Of a stretch of 64,000 nucleotides of DNA, positions 62,662 to 64,000 are shown piece after piece. The DNA comes from Pseudomonas marincola (GTDB lineage: Bacteria; Pseudomonadota; Gammaproteobacteria; Pseudomonadales; Pseudomonadaceae), in assembly GCF_900116605.1 (NCBI RefSeq), contig NZ_FPBC01000006.1, positions 267,566-331,565 of the forward strand, given 5' to 3'. The number at the start of each line of letters is the position of its first letter. Positions within the stretch are counted from its first letter, which is position 1. The notes beneath the pieces were generated by a model, which saw only the letters and a list, made by a program, of their open reading frames with translations, searched no databases and was not told the origin of the DNA. Both the position numbers and the translations under genes were made by a program.

Positions 62662-63396
62662 ATGAACCACCCCTTCGATGTCGCCGAAGCGGCTGCCTCA
62701 TACGCCAGCAAATCTGCACAAGACATCCTCAAACTGGCCTTCGAGCATTTTGGCGATGATCTCTGGGTTTCGTTCAGCGGCGCAGAAGATGTCGTCCTCG
62801 TCGACATGGCCTGGAAACTTAATAAGAACGTCAAAGTATTCAGCCTGGACACTGGGCGCCTGCACCCTGAAACCTACCGGTTTATCGATCAGGTGCGTAA
62901 CCATTACGGCATACAGATCGAGATACTTTCACCGGATGCAGAAACACTGCAGGCCATGGTCAAAGAAAAGGGTCTGTTCAGTTTTTATCAGGACGGCCAT
63001 TCACAATGCTGCGGCATTCGCAAAACAGCCCCGCTGCGCAAAAAACTTTCGCAAGTACGCGCCTGGGCAACAGGCCAGCGTCGTGATCAGAGCCCTGGCA
63101 CCCGTAGTCAGGTAGCCGCTGTCGAGATTGATGGCGCGTTTGGCACCGAAGAGAAGCCGCTCTACAAGTTCAATCCGCTGGCACAAATGACCAGCGAAGA
63201 GATTTGGGCGTATATCCGCATGCTCGAACTGCCTTACAACGCGTTGCATGAACGTGGCTTTATCAGCATTGGTTGTGAACCATGCACCCGCCCTGTTCTG
63301 CCCAACCAGCACGAACGCGAAGGTCGCTGGTGGTGGGAAGAAGCAACCCAAAAAGAATGCGGCCTGCACGCTGGTAACTTGATCGCCAAGAACTGA
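62662..63396 (+). CDS. cysH: Adenylylsulfate (APS) reductase
   Basis: A 244-aa enzyme that reduces APS to sulfite. PP-loop ATPase-like motif [14 protein letters not shown] binds the nucleotide. Cysteine pairs C116/C117 (SQCCGIRK) and C205/C208 (GCEPCTRP) hold a [4Fe-4S] cluster, which marks an APS reductase rather than a PAPS reductase. The catalytic Cys233 is in [15 protein letters not shown] lies about 10 nt before the ATG. A terminator follows, and then the 3' end of an rRNA operon on the other strand. Confidence 0.95.
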   Translation: MNHPFDVAEAAASYASKSAQDILKLAFEHFGDDLWVSFSGAEDVVLVDMAWKLNKNVKVFSLDTGRLHPETYRFIDQVRNHYGIQIEILSPDAETLQAMVKEKGLFSFYQDGHSQCCGIRKTAPLRKKLSQVRAWATGQRRDQSPGTRSQVAAVEIDGAFGTEEKPLYKFNPLAQMTSEEIWAYIRMLELPYNALHERGFISIGCEPCTRPVLPNQHEREGRWWWEEATQKECGLHAGNLIAKN

Positions 63397-63415
63397 CAGC
63401 TCACACGCCTTTTCG

Positions 63416-63450
63416 AAAGCGCTTATGCATGACTGCATAGGCGCTTTTTT
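63416..63450 (+). terminator. Rho-independent terminator after cysH
   Basis: AAAGCGC-TTATGCA, TGAC loop, TGCATA-GGCGCTTTTTT with one T-G wobble; 19 nt after the cysH stop. Confidence 0.88.
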
Positions 63451-63615
63451 ATGACCGGCTTTTTATAGATGCAACCTGTACTGGATAACAACGCCGTGGA
63501 CTGCGCTGTTTAGCACCGCGAAGCGGGGCTAAACAGCCTGCGATAGCGGTGGTGCCGCTTTGCTGCCTGCTGCCCGCTGCTTCCGAACACCCGGCCATTT
63601 TCCAGCGCGCAAAGT
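63451..63615. other. Spacer between cysH terminator and rRNA operon terminator
   Basis: No gene is seen here. It contains CTAAACAG-type short direct repeats (TGTTTAGC near 63507 and GGCTAAACAGCC near 63526, which are partly complementary) and GC-rich runs. Confidence 0.5.
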
Positions 63616-63648
63616 AAAACCCCAGACCGTTTTCACGATCTGGGGTTT
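63616..63648 (-). terminator. rRNA operon terminator
   Basis: AAACCCCAGA, a 12-nt loop and TCTGGGGTTT, with TTTTA after it on the minus strand. It lies 11 nt beyond the 5S rRNA 3' end. Confidence 0.85.
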
Positions 63649-63658
63649 CGGTATAGGC

Positions 63659-63775
63659 GCTTGACGATGACCTACTCTCACATGGGGAAACCCCACACTA
63701 CCATCGGCGATGAATCGTTTCACTTCTGAGTTCGGGATGGGATCAGGTGGTTCCAATTCTCTATGGTCGTCAAGC
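63659..63775 (-). rRNA. rrf: 5S ribosomal RNA
   Basis: On the minus strand the sequence begins GCTTGACGACCATAGAGAAT, continues with the diagnostic CCGAACTCAGAAGTGAAACG and ends GTAGGTCATCGTCAAGC. Both ends pair (GCTTGACG with CGTCAAGC). About 117 nt, the usual Pseudomonas length; ends may be off by one or two bases. Confidence 0.96.
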
Positions 63776-63898
63776 AATTTGGTTGAAGCCTCGTCAGTGA
63801 CGCTGCTTCGAATCGGGTATGTGATGTTTTGTAGTTTCGCAAACTTTCGGTGTTTCTACTTCCAGAGACACACAAACATCAAATTGTTTGGGTGTTAT

Positions 63899-64000
63899 AT
63901 GGTCAAGCCTCACGGGCAATTAGTATGGGTTAGCTCAACGCCTCACAGCGCTTACACACCCCACCTATCAACGTCGTAGTCTTCGACGGCCCTTTAGGGA
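63899..64000 (-). rRNA. rrl: 23S ribosomal RNA (3' end only)
   Basis: On the minus strand it reads ...GAGCTAACCCATACTAATTGCCC and GTGAGGCTTGACC, matching the universal 3' end of 23S rRNA (in E. coli GTGAGGCTTAACCTT). The rest of the gene extends beyond base 64000. The 123-nt spacer to 5S shows no tRNA. Confidence 0.93.

Noticed and set aside
63777..63898. tRNA gene in the 23S-5S spacer.
   Set aside because: No cloverleaf or T-arm consensus (GGTTCRANNCC) was found; it is a plain spacer.
1..64000. Defence island, prophage, integron or insertion sequence.
   Set aside because: No transposase, integrase, capsid, restriction or toxin-antitoxin gene could be recognised on either strand.

Overview
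The window is a gene-dense stretch of a gammaproteobacterial chromosome and is almost certainly Pseudomonas. The evidence is the oprF-sigX-cmpX-crfX-cmaX block, the ppsA/psrP divergent pair, thrH, a nasST-acnB neighbourhood like that remembered from P. aeruginosa, ANR-type boxes, and a moderately high GC content with GTG and TTG starts on well-known genes. It carries housekeeping, envelope and nitrogen-assimilation genes. No phage, transposase, CRISPR array or recognisable defence system was seen. The window ends inside the 3' end of an rRNA operon on the minus strand (5S complete, 23S partial).

Layout. 1-3.6 kb: the end of a peptide ABC importer (yejB', yejE, yejF) and fabI. 3.7-4.5 kb: a tandem array of REP-like palindromes between two convergent genes. 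4.5-10.3 kb: a START-domain protein, a YkgJ-type cysteine-cluster protein, a 3-hydroxyisobutyrate-dehydrogenase-family reductase, a DnaQ-fold exonuclease, ppnP, an EamA exporter and an MsbA-like ABC exporter. 10.4-17.2 kb: an ATP-NAD-kinase-like protein, a 58-aa conserved protein, pdxB, a MATE exporter, a DUF3080 lipoprotein, a TusA-family protein and rlmM. 17.4-21.9 kb: acnA and an Aer-type receptor behind an ANR box. 22-26.8 kb: cysS, glnS, ppiB and lpxH. 26.9-31.7 kb: an EmrAB-type tripartite efflux operon under a MarR regulator with a doubled palindromic operator. 31.8-37.3 kb: miaE, an ANR-box-controlled universal stress protein, a DUF1289 protein, and acnB behind a 139-nt inverted-repeat leader.

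37.4-52.8 kb is the nitrate-assimilation region: nasS and nasT (nitrate sensor and ANTAR antiterminator), an alaC-like aminotransferase, several small or unknown genes, a NarK-type nitrate transporter, a PP2C phosphatase-Ser/Thr kinase fusion, nirB, nirD, the assimilatory nitrate reductase and cobA (siroheme for NirB). The nirB leader holds a sigma54-type promoter, two hexaloop hairpins with the A1/G4 pattern read by ANTAR proteins, and a terminator. This fits NasS releasing NasT in nitrate or nitrite so that NasT blocks termination.

52.8-64 kb: oprF, sigX, cmpX, crfX, cmaX, an RraA-family gene, an alpha/beta hydrolase, ppsA and its regulator psrP, thrH, cysH and the rRNA genes. Central carbon metabolism (acnA, acnB, ppsA), nitrogen and sulfur assimilation (nas/nir, cysH) and oxygen-linked regulation (ANR boxes) therefore lie close together. 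The most interesting non-coding signals are the nir leader, a possible second leader before the nitrate transporter, the acnB leader hairpin and the REP array. Function calls come from reading the sequence; no database search was run.
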